Origin: Thiobacillus sp. | GTDB taxonomy: Bacteria > Pseudomonadota > Gammaproteobacteria > Burkholderiales > Thiobacillaceae | Direction of reading: 5' to 3' | Length of the DNA stretch: 31,708 bases | Assembly: GCA_011391285.1 (NCBI GenBank) | Contig: JAABQU010000122.1 | Location: forward strand, 1 to 31,708 | Shown here: in pieces, positions 1-9,478 of the stretch | How the letters are laid out: every line of letters begins with the position of its first letter | Position numbering within the stretch: the stretch's first letter is position 1 | Notes under the pieces: model-generated | What the model saw: the letters and a program-made list of their open reading frames with translations, nothing else | Told to the model about the DNA's origin: nothing | Database searches by the model: none | Made by a program: the position numbers and the translations under genes

Positions 1-266
1 TGGCGCGCGGCCTCGGCCATCATCGCCGGATCGGCGCCAGCGATCTGCACGCTGATCGGGTCGACCTCGCCTTCGTGGTTGGCGCGCCGCGCGGTCTTGG
101 CCGAGCCGTACAGCAGCGAGTTCGACGTCACCATCTCGGACACCGCCATGCCGGCGCCCAGCTTCTTGCAAAGCTGGCGGAAAGGCCGGTCGGTCACCCC
201 GGCCATGGGGGCGACGATCAGGCGGTTCTTGAGGAGGTGGCTGCCGATGCGCATAAGGGATGGCAT
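1..266 (-). CDS. dusB: tRNA-dihydrouridine synthase B, partial (C-terminal part beyond left edge)
   Basis: This is the N-terminal 88 or so residues of a DusB-type flavoenzyme, which reduces uridine to dihydrouridine in the D-loop of tRNA. The translated start reads MRIG..LLKNRLIVAPMAGVTDRPFR followed by a GAGMAVSEM stretch, which matches the FMN-binding TIM-barrel start of E. coli DusB almost residue for residue. Two in-frame ATG codons exist. The one at 266 has a GGGAGGG Shine-Dalgarno sequence four bases upstream (271-277). The one at 254 aligns exactly with E. coli DusB residue 1. I chose 266 because of the ribosome binding site, but 254 is nearly as likely. The gene points away from mscL, so 267-385 is a divergent promoter region. 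In many proteobacteria dusB precedes fis, which would lie outside the window. Confidence 0.9.
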   Translation of the reverse strand, partial: MPSLMRIGSHLLKNRLIVAPMAGVTDRPFRQLCKKLGAGMAVSEMVTSNSLLYGSAKTARRANHEGEVDPISVQIAGADPAMMAEAAR

Positions 267-385
267 TTTACCCTCCCAGCGGGCCGCGACCAAGCCGCAC
301 GAAATTACTTTTGCAATGGCGAAGAATCGACCACACGGCCAACATTTGCTAGGCTGGACACTCGATTAAACAATAGGGGGAAGCC

Positions 386-811
386 ATGAGCATCGTTTCG
401 GAATTCAAGGAATTTGCGGTCAAGGGCAATGCGATGGACCTGGCGGTCGGCGTCATCATCGGCGCCGCCTTCGGCAAGATCGTCGACTCCATCGTCAAGG
501 ACCTGATCATGCCGATCATCGGCGCGGTGTTCGGCGGCTTCGATTTCTCCAACCTGTTCTTTGTGCTTGGGAGCGTGCCAGAGGGCGTGGAGAGGACGCT
601 GGAGGGCTTGAAGGCGGCCAACGTGCCGGTGTTCGCCTACGGCAATTTCCTCACCATCCTGCTCAATTTCATCATCCTGGGTTTCATCGTTTTCATCCTG
701 GTCAAGCAGATCAACCGCCTGAAGAAAGAAACGCCTGCCCCGGCGGCGCCGGTAGCACCGCCCGAGGACATCGTGCTGTTGCGTGAAATTCGCGACAGCC
801 TGAAAAAATAA
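386..811 (+). CDS. mscL: large-conductance mechanosensitive channel MscL
   Basis: MscL is a homopentameric inner-membrane safety valve that opens under membrane tension during hypo-osmotic shock. The 141-residue product begins [20 protein letters not shown], the amphipathic N-terminal helix. It continues into TM1 (about 15-45, with the conserved [12 protein letters not shown] pore-lining segment), a periplasmic loop (about 50-75), TM2 (about 80-108, ending [12 protein letters not shown]), and a cytoplasmic helix bundle ending [16 protein letters not shown] Pro/Ala-rich linker joins TM2 to that helix, as in other family members. Length is normal for the family. A strong AGGGGGAAG ribosome binding site sits just before the ATG. 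The gene is alone, divergent from dusB. Confidence 0.97.
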   Translation: MSIVSEFKEFAVKGNAMDLAVGVIIGAAFGKIVDSIVKDLIMPIIGAVFGGFDFSNLFFVLGSVPEGVERTLEGLKAANVPVFAYGNFLTILLNFIILGFIVFILVKQINRLKKETPAPAAPVAPPEDIVLLREIRDSLKK

Positions 812-975
812 GGGGCGATCGCTGTTGTTCCAGTGCAACTTGGGGGCCGACTTTTTGACCAGCCAGCCCGGTTTGGCCGGGGCGCCGGGTGAGCGGGAGG
901 TACAATTCGACCCTCCCTTCATCCGGTTTCGGTGAAGACTCGCAAGCACATTTACTAATAAACGGGAGCTTCACA

Positions 976-2175
<1,200 letters not shown>

Positions 2176-2193
2176 TCAATAACGCGCGACAAC

Positions 2194-2226
2194 CAAAAAA
2201 CGGGAGCCAAGGCTCCCGTTTTTTTA
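2194..2226. terminator. bidirectional rho-independent terminator between ompA-like gene and polA
   Basis: An 8-bp GC-rich stem, CGGGAGCC (2201-2208) with GGCTCCCG (2211-2218), is flanked by a run of A on the left (2195-2200) and a run of T on the right (2219-2225). It can end plus-strand transcription from the OmpA-family gene and minus-strand transcription from polA. The two genes converge here. Confidence 0.9.
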
Positions 2227-2263
2227 TGCGCCCTCTGCTGGGTGCGCCAGGGACAGCGGAAAA

Positions 2264-5005
2264 TCAGTGCGCCGCTTCCCAGTTTGCGCCCGACCCCACG
2301 CCCACCCGCAAGGGCACCTTGAGTTCCGCGACGTTGCACATCTGCCCGGGAAGTTCGGCGCGTACGCGGTCAAGTTCCCGCTCGGGCACTTCGAGGATGA
2401 GTTCGTCGTGCACCTGCAATAATAGACGGCTGGCCAGCTTTTCCGTATCCAGCCAGCCCTGCACCGCAATCATCGCCAGCTTGATGAGGTCGGCGGCGGT
2501 GCCCTGCATCGGCGCGTTGATCGCGGCGCGTTCGGCACCCTGACGGCGCTGCGGATTCTTGGCGTTGATTTCGGGCAGGTACAGACGGCGGCCGAACACG
2601 GTCTCGACGTAGCCCTGGCGGCGCGCGGCCTCGCGGGTGCGTTGCATGTAGTCGGCCACGCCGGGATAGCGCGCGAAGTAGCGGTCGATGTAGGCCTGTG
2701 CGGCGGCGCGCTCGAGGTTGAGTTGTGACGCCAGGCCGAACGCCGACATGCCGTAGATCAGGCCGAAGTTGATGACCTTGGCCATGCGCCGCTGATCGCT
2801 GCTCACCTCGTCCAGCGCCACGCCGAAGACTTCGGCGGCGGTGGCGGTGTGGATATCGCGATCCTCGGCAAAGGCCTTCAAAAGACCGGCGTCATCCGAC
2901 AGGTGCGCCATGATGCGCAGCTCGATCTGCGAATAGTCGGCCGACACCAGCACGTGCCCGGGCGGTGCGATGAAGGCCTCGCGGATGCGGCGTCCCTCGG
3001 CGGTGCGCGCTGGGATGTTCTGCAGGTTGGGGTCGGAGCTCGACAGCCGTCCGGTCACCGTGGTCGCCTGCGAATAGCTGGTGTGCAGGCGACCGGTTTT
3101 CGGGTGCACCATCTGCGGCAGCTTGTCGGTATAAGTGGATTTCAACTTCGCCATGCCGCGGTAGTCGAGAATCGCCCGTGCGATCGGGTGATCGAGCGCC
3201 AGCAGTTCCAGCGTCTCCTCGTCCGTCGAGGGCGCGCCGCCAGGGGTTTTCTTGACGACCGGCAGGCCCTTTTGCGTAAACAGGATGTCGCCGATCTGCT
3301 TGGGCGAACTCATGTTGAACGGCCGCCCCGCCTCCTGGTAGGCGCGCTGTTCCAGGTCCAGCATCTTCTTGCCGAGCTCCCCGCTTTGCACTCCCAGCAG
3401 ATTCCGGTCAAGCAGCACGCCGGTGCGCTCCATGCGGAACAGGATCTCGGCCACTGGCAGTTCGATGCTGCGATACACGAAGGTGAGCTTGTCGGAGGCA
3501 TCGATCTGCGGCGCCAACGCATCCCGCACGCGCAGCGTGACGTCGGCGTCCTCCGCCGCATATTCGCTGGCGCGTTCGATCGCCACCTGCTCGAAACCGA
3601 TGCGCGACGCGCCCTTGCCGGTGACATCGTCGTAGCTGATCGTCGCCAGCCCAAGATGGCGCGACGCCAGGTTGCCGAGTTCGTGGGACTGGTGCGCTTC
3701 GAGCACGTAGGACTGCAGCAGGGTGTCGTCGATGACGCCGCCGAGCGTGATGCCGTAGTTGGCAAAGATATGGCGGTCGTACTTCAGGTGCTGGCCGACG
3801 ATTTTGGGGGCAGGGCTTTCCAGCAGAGGTTTCAATTTCGCCAGTGCGGCATCGCGGTCGAGCTGCGCGGGCGCGCCGGCATAGTGGTGCGCCAGCGGCA
3901 GGTAGGCTGCCTCGCCGTGGGTGATGGCAAACGAGATGCCGACCAGTTCGGCCTGCATCGCGTTGAGGCCGGTGGTTTCGGTATCGAGCGCATACGCCGG
4001 CGCCGTGCTGAGCTTGGCGATCCAGGCGTCGAGTGCGGCATCGGTGAGGAGGGTTTCGTAGCAGGCGCGGTGGTCGCCGCTGCAGTCCTGTTCGGGTGCT
4101 TCCGGGTTTGCCGTCGCGGCCGCATCGAGTTCGCGCAGCCAGCTGCGGAACTCGTAGCGCTCGAACAGCTTCCGCAGCGCATCGGCATCGCGCGGCTTCA
4201 GTACCAGGTCGTCGAAATCGAAGGGCAGCGCGACATCCATCTTGATGGTGATCAGCACGCGCGCCTGCGGCAGCCAGTCGCGCGCGGCGCGCAGGTTGTC
4301 GCCGACCACGCCCTTGATCTCGTCGGCGTGCGCGAGCAGATTGTCGAGCGTGCCGTATTCGGCCAGCCACTTCACCGCGGTTTTGGGTCCGACCTTGGCG
4401 ACGCCGGGCACGTTGTCGACGGCATCGCCGATCAGGGTGAGGTAATCGATGATGCGCTCCGGCGGTACGCCGAATTTGGAAGCCACACCCGCCTCGTCGA
4501 GGGTTTCCTCGCTCATGGTATTGACCAGCGTCACGTGGTCGTTGACCAGTTGCGCCATGTCCTTGTCGCCGGTGGAAACGATGCTGCGAATGCCCTTCTG
4601 GGTCGCGTGCTGCACCAGGGTACCAATCACGTCGTCGGCCTCGACGCCGTCGATGACGACGAGCGGCCAGCCCTCGGCGCGGATGACTTCGTGCAGCGGC
4701 TCGATCTGGCAGCGCAGGTCGTCCGGCATCGCGGGGCGGTGCGCCTTGTATTCGGGATAGAGGTCGTCGCGGAAGGTTTTGCCCTTCGCGTCGAACACGC
4801 AGGCGATATAATCGGCCGCGTAGTCCTTCTGCAGCCGGCGCAGCATGGAGAGCACGCCCTTGATCGCGCTGGTGGGTTCGCCCGCCGTGTTGCGCAGATC
4901 GGGCAGCGCATGGAAGGCGCGATACAGGTAGGACGAGCCGTCCACCAGCAGCAGGGTTTTTCTGGACTGACTTACACTGGGCTGGTTCAAACTAGAATCG
5001 TTCAC
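2264..5005 (-). CDS. polA: DNA polymerase I
   Basis: Pol I removes RNA primers and fills gaps in lagging-strand synthesis and excision repair. The 913-residue product (E. coli has 928) has all three domains. The 5'-3' exonuclease (about 17-300) begins LLLVDGSSYLYRAFHALP. The proofreading 3'-5' exonuclease has an intact DTETTGL motif (D341, E343). The polymerase domain has motif A SADYSQIELR (D690), an O-helix RRMAKVINFGLIYG and motif C QVHDELILEVP (D867). The first ATG of the open frame (5074) would run 56 bases into the divergent LOG gene. I chose GTG at 5005, 13 residues before the conserved domain start. TTG at 4990 is possible. The ribosome binding site is weak. Only 13 bases separate this start from the divergent one, so the polA promoter must lie inside the LOG gene. 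Confidence 0.95.
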   Translation of the reverse strand: MNDSSLNQPSVSQSRKTLLLVDGSSYLYRAFHALPDLRNTAGEPTSAIKGVLSMLRRLQKDYAADYIACVFDAKGKTFRDDLYPEYKAHRPAMPDDLRCQIEPLHEVIRAEGWPLVVIDGVEADDVIGTLVQHATQKGIRSIVSTGDKDMAQLVNDHVTLVNTMSEETLDEAGVASKFGVPPERIIDYLTLIGDAVDNVPGVAKVGPKTAVKWLAEYGTLDNLLAHADEIKGVVGDNLRAARDWLPQARVLITIKMDVALPFDFDDLVLKPRDADALRKLFERYEFRSWLRELDAAATANPEAPEQDCSGDHRACYETLLTDAALDAWIAKLSTAPAYALDTETTGLNAMQAELVGISFAITHGEAAYLPLAHHYAGAPAQLDRDAALAKLKPLLESPAPKIVGQHLKYDRHIFANYGITLGGVIDDTLLQSYVLEAHQSHELGNLASRHLGLATISYDDVTGKGASRIGFEQVAIERASEYAAEDADVTLRVRDALAPQIDASDKLTFVYRSIELPVAEILFRMERTGVLLDRNLLGVQSGELGKKMLDLEQRAYQEAGRPFNMSSPKQIGDILFTQKGLPVVKKTPGGAPSTDEETLELLALDHPIARAILDYRGMAKLKSTYTDKLPQMVHPKTGRLHTSYSQATTVTGRLSSSDPNLQNIPARTAEGRRIREAFIAPPGHVLVSADYSQIELRIMAHLSDDAGLLKAFAEDRDIHTATAAEVFGVALDEVSSDQRRMAKVINFGLIYGMSAFGLASQLNLERAAAQAYIDRYFARYPGVADYMQRTREAARRQGYVETVFGRRLYLPEINAKNPQRRQGAERAAINAPMQGTAADLIKLAMIAVQGWLDTEKLASRLLLQVHDELILEVPERELDRVRAELPGQMCNVAELKVPLRVGVGSGANWEAAH

Positions 5006-5018
5006 GAGGCGCTCGAAA

Positions 5019-5747
5019 ATGCACTTTGATAAATTGCCTGCCAACGTCGACCCGGGGCGTACCGCCGAGATCAATTATTCGGCGCGCGAGTCGTGGCGGA
5101 TGCTCGGGATTATGGCAGAGTTCGTCGAGGCAACCGAACGGCTGGCGTCGATCCGTCCGGCTGTTTCGATCTTCGGCAGTGCCCGCACCCCGCCCGATCA
5201 TGCGTATTACATGCTGACCGAAGACATCGCACGCAAGTTGTCCGACGCCGGCTTCTCGGTGGTCTCGGGCGGCGGCCCCGGCATCATGGAAGCGGCCAAC
5301 AAGGGCGCGTATTTCGGCAAGTCGCCCAGTGTCGGCCTCAACATCCAGCTGCCGCACGAACAAAGTGCCAACGCGTATCAGGACATCAGCCAGACCTTCC
5401 AGCACTTTTTTGCGCGCAAGGTCATGTTCGTCAAGTTCGCCGCGGCCTACGTCGTCATGCCCGGCGGCTTCGGTACACTGGACGAACTGTTCGAGGCGCT
5501 GACCCTGGTGCAGACCGGAAAAATCGCGCCCATTCCCATCATCCTGGTGGGTTCGGCCTACTGGGCGGGACTGGCCGACTGGGTGAAAACCAGGATGGTG
5601 GACGAAGGCATGATTTCCCCCGGGGACGTCGACCTGATGCACATCATCGACAAACCCGAGGAGGTGGTCGAGGCCATCTTCAGCCATTATGAAAAACGCG
5701 GCTTCATGCCATCGCTCGCTGAACGCGAAATCCAGCTCAACCTGTAA
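5019..5747 (+). CDS. LOG-family protein (TIGR00730-type Rossmann fold)
   Basis: The 242-residue product carries the LOG/lysine-decarboxylase-like signature: AVSIFGSARTP, then SGGGPGIMEAANKGA (about 85-100), and PGGFGTLDELFEALTLVQTGK (about 147-167). Characterised members are cytokinin-activating phosphoribohydrolases, which release free base from nucleoside 5'-monophosphates. Others are pyrimidine/purine nucleotide 5'-monophosphate nucleosidases of the PpnN type. The true substrate cannot be read from the sequence. The annotation lysine decarboxylase found in older databases is not supported. GAGG at 5006-5009 may act as a weak ribosome binding site. The gene is divergent from polA and leads into the DUF2782 gene after 52 bases. 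Confidence 0.88.
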   Translation: MHFDKLPANVDPGRTAEINYSARESWRMLGIMAEFVEATERLASIRPAVSIFGSARTPPDHAYYMLTEDIARKLSDAGFSVVSGGGPGIMEAANKGAYFGKSPSVGLNIQLPHEQSANAYQDISQTFQHFFARKVMFVKFAAAYVVMPGGFGTLDELFEALTLVQTGKIAPIPIILVGSAYWAGLADWVKTRMVDEGMISPGDVDLMHIIDKPEEVVEAIFSHYEKRGFMPSLAEREIQLNL

Positions 5748-5799
5748 GTTTCCGTCTAACCCTTTCCCAAACTGAACCCTTCGCCTTCTGGAGCCTCGC

Positions 5800-6123
5800 A
5801 TGCGTACCCCTGTTTTGCTGTTGACCCTGTTGCTGAGCAGCGTGGCCGTTGCCGCAGCACCATCCGACCGTCCGCCCGAATTGCAGCCAGTTCCCGATGG
5901 CGCGCCCGGTCCCGACGATGCGCCTGCGGTCACGATCAAGCCGAGCGGCCAGGGGAGCGTCGTCGAATACCGCGCCAACGGCAGGCTTTACATGCTGAAA
6001 GTCATTCCCAAGGTCGGCAAGCCGTATTACCTCATCGACCAGAAGGGTGACGGCCAGTTTGCCCGGCAGGACAGCCTGGATTCGGGGATGCGCCCGCCGA
6101 TGTGGGTGATCAAGGAATTCTGA
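5800..6123 (+). CDS. DUF2782 exported protein
   Basis: This 107-residue protein starts with a clear signal peptide (MRTPVLLLTLLLSSVAVAAA, cleavage near residue 20). A proline-rich stretch and a compact domain follow, containing VVEYRANGRLYMLKVIPKVG and PYYLIDQKGDGQF. This matches the DUF2782 family of small periplasmic proteins found in beta- and gammaproteobacteria, often close to polA as here. The function is unknown. A GGAG ribosome binding site lies 8 bases before the ATG. It probably shares a transcript with the LOG gene upstream. Confidence 0.82.
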   Translation: MRTPVLLLTLLLSSVAVAAAPSDRPPELQPVPDGAPGPDDAPAVTIKPSGQGSVVEYRANGRLYMLKVIPKVGKPYYLIDQKGDGQFARQDSLDSGMRPPMWVIKEF

Positions 6124-6144
6124 TTTTGTCGGCAGTGCGTCGGT

Positions 6145-6150
6145 TAAAAT
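6145..6150 (+). promoter_or_regulatory. TAAAAT -10-like element abutting the next start codon
   Basis: TAAAAT (5 of 6 to the sigma-70 -10 consensus) ends 7 bases before the ATG at 6158. If it is used, transcription would start at or next to the start codon, giving a leaderless mRNA. No ribosome binding site is present. A good -35 box is not visible. Confidence 0.4.
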
Positions 6151-6157
6151 CCGCCGC

Positions 6158-6928
6158 ATGACTACCGCATCCAATCAAGACATTCCGCGCAAGGTCGCGG
6201 CCAGCCAGGGTTTTCACTGGGTGGCCGACGGCTTTCGCCTGTACCGAAGAACCCCGCTGCTGCTGTCTGCCGCGTTCGCCATGCTGTTCGGCGTGGTGAT
6301 GGCGCTCGGTCTGATTCCCGTGGTGGGCGCCTCGCTGTCGGAACTGGCGTCGCCTTTGATGGTGGCCGGCTTCATGGCTGCGTATCGCGCACTCGACGAC
6401 GGCAATGAACTCGAACTGCCGAATTTCCTGGCCGGCGTGAAAGGTCCCGCCATTCCGTTGATGGCCGTCGGCGCGGTGCAATTGCTCGGCACCCTGGTGA
6501 TCGGCAAGATCATGCTGGGCATGGGTTTCGATCCGCAGGCGGTCATGACGGCGGCGCAGACCCAAAAAGACCCGGCGGAAATGCAGGCCGTCCTGAATCA
6601 GGCGATGCCGGCGATGTTCACCGGCCTGCTGCTGTTCACCCCGCTGATCATGGCGACCTGGTTTGCGCCTGCGTTGATCCTGTTCGGCGGCGCCCGTCCG
6701 GCAACTGCGCTGGCCGTAAGCCTCAGGGCCGTCGCCAGGAACTGGGCGGCGATGCTGGTGAACGGACTGGCGCTGGGCGCAGTGCTGCTTCTGGCCGCCT
6801 TGGTCCCCCTGCTGCTCGGCCTGCTGGTTGCGATGCCGATCCTGTTCGGCTCACTGTATGCCTCGTATCAGGCGATCTTCGCGGTGTGGGCCGACGAGCC
6901 CGCGCCCGAAAAAGTGGTGTCGCTCTAG
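6158..6928 (+). CDS. BPSS1780-family integral membrane protein
   Basis: The 256-residue product is a polytopic inner-membrane protein. After a short hydrophilic N-terminus with FHWVADGFRLYRRTPLLL, hydrophobic segments lie near residues 32-50, 60-80, 105-125, 145-175 and 200-240. The N-terminal pattern, a soluble W/F-rich helix followed by DGF-LFRR-P, resembles the BPSS1780 family common in Betaproteobacteria (related to DUF2189-like membrane proteins). No catalytic motif is seen and the function is unknown. No Shine-Dalgarno sequence precedes the ATG, but a TAAAAT box does. Its TAG stop is immediately followed by the stop of convergent uvrD. Confidence 0.75.
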   Translation: MTTASNQDIPRKVAASQGFHWVADGFRLYRRTPLLLSAAFAMLFGVVMALGLIPVVGASLSELASPLMVAGFMAAYRALDDGNELELPNFLAGVKGPAIPLMAVGAVQLLGTLVIGKIMLGMGFDPQAVMTAAQTQKDPAEMQAVLNQAMPAMFTGLLLFTPLIMATWFAPALILFGGARPATALAVSLRAVARNWAAMLVNGLALGAVLLLAALVPLLLGLLVAMPILFGSLYASYQAIFAVWADEPAPEKVVSL

Positions 6929-9112
6929 TCAGACTGCCGACAGCTTGGCGTAGGCCAGCGCCAGCCACTTGGTGCCGGCCTCGCGAAATTTGACCTGCAC
7001 CCGCGCGTCAGCGCCGCGCCCCTCGAAGTCGATGATGATGCCGGTGCCGAACTTGGCATGGGCTACGCTCTGTCCGACCTTGTAGCCGGTGTCGTTGCCC
7101 GTTTGCGGGCTGCGCGGCGTCGCTGCCGGCGCGTGGGTGCTGGCTGACGGGTAAGCCGGCTCGGTTCGGCGGTTGAGATGCAGCAGCACCTGCTCAGGCA
7201 GTTCGTCCAGAAAGCGCGACGGCAGGCTGTAGCGGATCTGTCCGTGCAGCATGCGCGACTGTGCATGCGACAGGTACAGCCGCCGCCGAGCACGGGTGAT
7301 CGCCACGTACATCAGCCGCCGTTCCTCTTCCAGGCCGTTCTCCTCGCCTGCGCTCTGCTCGTGCGGGAACAGGCCTTCCTCCAGCCCGGTGATGAAGACC
7401 GCGTGAAATTCCAGTCCCTTCGCGGCGTGCACGGTCATTAGCTGCAGCGCGTCGTGGCCCGCACCGGCCTGATGTTCGCCGGCTTCCAGCGCAGCATGGG
7501 CGAGAAAACGATCCAGCTCAGGCTGGGTCGTTTCGGTGGAGACTGACGCCTCCGGCGTCACGTCGGAACCAAAGGCATCCGCACCGGACTCTTCCGAGAA
7601 CAGCGCAGCGGCGTTGACCAATTCGTTGAGGTTCTCCAGGCGGTCGGCGCCTTCCTTGTCGGCGCGGTAGTAGTCCGCCAGTCCGCTGGCCTCGATCACG
7701 TGGTCGATCGCTTCCGCAAGCGGCAGATCACGCGTGGCAGCCTTGATATCCTCGATCAGCCTGGCGAAGCCGGCCACCTTGCCGCCGCTGGTGCAGGCCG
7801 CCTGCCACAGGCTCGCGCCCGAGCGCGCGGCGTTGTCGGCCAACTGCTCCAGAGTGCGGGCGCCGATGCCGCGGGTGGGGAAATTCACCACCCGCAGAAA
7901 AGCGCCGTCGTCTTCCGGATTGGTCAGGAGGCGCAGGTAGGCGAGCGCATGCTTGATTTCCTGGCGCTCGAAAAAGCGCAGGCCGCCGTACACGCGATAG
8001 GGCACGCTGGCCGAAAACAGCGCGTGTTCCAGCACCCGCGACTGCGCGTTGGAACGATACAAGAGCGCCATGTCCGACAGGCTCATCCCCTCGCGGTTGA
8101 GCGCCCGCACCTCGTCGACCACGAAGCTCGCCTCCTCCTGGTCGGAATAGGCCTGGAACACGCGGATCGGCTCGCCGTCGCCTTCCGCCGTCCACAGATT
8201 CTTGCCTAGTCGATGGGCGTTCTGCGAGATCAGCGTGTTGGCGGCGGTGAGGATGTGGCCGTGGCTGCGGTAGTTCTGCTCCAGCTTGATCACGTTGCCG
8301 TGCGCGAACTCGCGTTCGAACTCGGCCATGTTGGCGGTGTTGGCGCCGCGAAAGGCGTAGATCGACTGGTCGTCGTCGCCCACCGCGAACAGCGCCGTGT
8401 GCGGGCCGGCAAACAATTTGAGCCAGCGGTACTGCAGTGTGTTGGTGTCCTGGAACTCGTCGATCAGGATGTGCTTGAAACGGTCCTGGTAATGCTGGCG
8501 CAGCGGTTCGTTGCGGTACAGCAGCTCGTAGGCGCGCAGCAGCAACTCCGAGAAATCGGCCACCCCCTCGCGCTGGCATTGCACGTCGTAGGCCTCGTAC
8601 CGTTCGGCCAGCCGCATCGAGTATTCGTCGAAGGCTTCGGCGTCGCGCGCGCGACGCCCGGCTTCCTTGTGGCTGTTGATGAAGCGCTGCACCTTCTTCG
8701 GCTCGTATTTCTCGGTGTCGACGTTCATCGCCTTCATCAGGCGCTTGATCGCCGACAACTGGTCCTGGCTGTCCAGAATCTGGAACGACTGCGGCAGGCC
8801 CGCCTCGCGGTAGTGCGTGCGCAGCAGGCGGTTGGCCAGCCCATGGAAGGTGCCGACCCACATGCCGCGCGTGTTGATCGGCAGCATCGCCGAAATGCGG
8901 GTGAGCATTTCCTTCGCCGCCTTGTTGGTGAAGGTCACCGCGAGGATGCCGTGCGGCGACACCTGCCCGGTCTGGATCAGCCACACGATGCGGGTGGTCA
9001 GCACCCGCGTCTTGCCCGAGCCGGCGCCTGCCAAAATCAGCGCCGACTCGCGCGGCAGGGTGACCGCGGCGCGCTGTTCGGGGTTGAGGTTTTCCAGCAG
9101 GAGGTCGGACAT
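6929..9112 (-). CDS. uvrD: DNA helicase II (UvrD)
   Basis: UvrD is a superfamily 1A 3'-5' helicase that removes UvrBC and the excised oligonucleotide in nucleotide excision repair and unwinds nicked DNA in mismatch repair. The 727-residue protein (E. coli 720) has Walker A AGAGSGKT (28-35), DEFQDTN (motif II), GDDDQSIYAFRGA (III), EQNYRSHGHIL (IV), LMTVHAAKGLEFHAVF (V) and EERRLMYVAITRARRRL (VI). It ends with a Tudor-like domain beginning GYKVGQSVAHAKFGTGII, the part that contacts RNA polymerase in UvrD/PcrA. The ATG at 9112 begins MSDLLLENLNPEQ, matching the family start. A second in-frame ATG at 9136 adds eight residues. Neither start has a good ribosome binding site. Confidence 0.95.
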   Translation of the reverse strand: MSDLLLENLNPEQRAAVTLPRESALILAGAGSGKTRVLTTRIVWLIQTGQVSPHGILAVTFTNKAAKEMLTRISAMLPINTRGMWVGTFHGLANRLLRTHYREAGLPQSFQILDSQDQLSAIKRLMKAMNVDTEKYEPKKVQRFINSHKEAGRRARDAEAFDEYSMRLAERYEAYDVQCQREGVADFSELLLRAYELLYRNEPLRQHYQDRFKHILIDEFQDTNTLQYRWLKLFAGPHTALFAVGDDDQSIYAFRGANTANMAEFEREFAHGNVIKLEQNYRSHGHILTAANTLISQNAHRLGKNLWTAEGDGEPIRVFQAYSDQEEASFVVDEVRALNREGMSLSDMALLYRSNAQSRVLEHALFSASVPYRVYGGLRFFERQEIKHALAYLRLLTNPEDDGAFLRVVNFPTRGIGARTLEQLADNAARSGASLWQAACTSGGKVAGFARLIEDIKAATRDLPLAEAIDHVIEASGLADYYRADKEGADRLENLNELVNAAALFSEESGADAFGSDVTPEASVSTETTQPELDRFLAHAALEAGEHQAGAGHDALQLMTVHAAKGLEFHAVFITGLEEGLFPHEQSAGEENGLEEERRLMYVAITRARRRLYLSHAQSRMLHGQIRYSLPSRFLDELPEQVLLHLNRRTEPAYPSASTHAPAATPRSPQTGNDTGYKVGQSVAHAKFGTGIIIDFEGRGADARVQVKFREAGTKWLALAYAKLSAV

Positions 9113-9159
9113 ACGGGGGTAAAATCGGGCGGTCAATGACGAATTATAAAGGGCTACAG

Positions 9160-9411
9160 ATGGTGAGAATTTTGTTTTTCGGCGATCTGGTGGACACGCT
9201 CGGCATGGCCTCCGATGAAATTGACCTGCCTGCGGACGTGACCGACGTCGAGCGCCTTCTTTTCGTGCTGTCCAGGCGCGGCGAGATGTGGAAGAAGATG
9301 CTGCTCGGCAATCCCAAGCTCAACATCACCATCAACAAGCAGTTCGTCGAGAAGTCCTCGCCGGTGAAGGATGGCGACGAGATCGCGTTGGTGGGTTTCT
9401 CGGTGGTGTGA
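9160..9411 (+). CDS. MoaD/ThiS-fold small protein lacking the C-terminal Gly-Gly
   Basis: This 83-residue protein has a beta-grasp pattern like the sulfur carriers MoaD and ThiS: VRILFFGDLVDTLG, a helix with TDVERLLFVLSRRG, LNITINKQFV, and VKDGDEIALVGF. True sulfur carriers end in Gly-Gly, whose carboxylate is adenylated and thiolated. This one ends GFSVV, so it cannot be charged in the usual way. GGTGGT is present at 9402-9407 but out of frame. The start at 9160 was preferred over an in-frame ATG at 9136 because AAAGGG (9148-9153) gives it a ribosome binding site and the family begins there. It is divergent from uvrD and has no molybdopterin or thiamine neighbours. It may be a regulatory or degenerate relative; function unknown. 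Confidence 0.7.
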   Translation: MVRILFFGDLVDTLGMASDEIDLPADVTDVERLLFVLSRRGEMWKKMLLGNPKLNITINKQFVEKSSPVKDGDEIALVGFSVV

Positions 9412-9430
9412 TTGCAGGGGGCTGGGCATA

Positions 9431-9458
9431 AAAAAACGGAGCCACGCGGCTCCGTTTC
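9431..9458. terminator. rho-independent terminator between MoaD-like gene and prk
   Basis: The stem AAACGGAGCC (9434-9443) pairs with GGCTCCGTTT (9448-9457) around an ACGC loop. On the minus strand the stem is followed by seven T residues, making it a strong terminator for phosphoribulokinase. On the plus strand the T run is shorter (TTTCTC), so it should be weaker for the MoaD-like gene. Confidence 0.85.
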
Positions 9459-9478
9459 TCGTTCCGGCCAGGTTTGGC

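Noticed and set aside
855..860. TTGACC resembling a -35 box upstream of the OmpA-family gene
   Set aside because: No -10 hexamer follows at 16-18 bases, so a promoter here is not supported.
2849..5029. A 726-residue plus-strand open frame opposite polA
   Set aside because: It lies fully antisense to polA, whose domains are intact. The translation is a low-information mix of H, V, G, R and Q, typical of GC-rich shadow frames.
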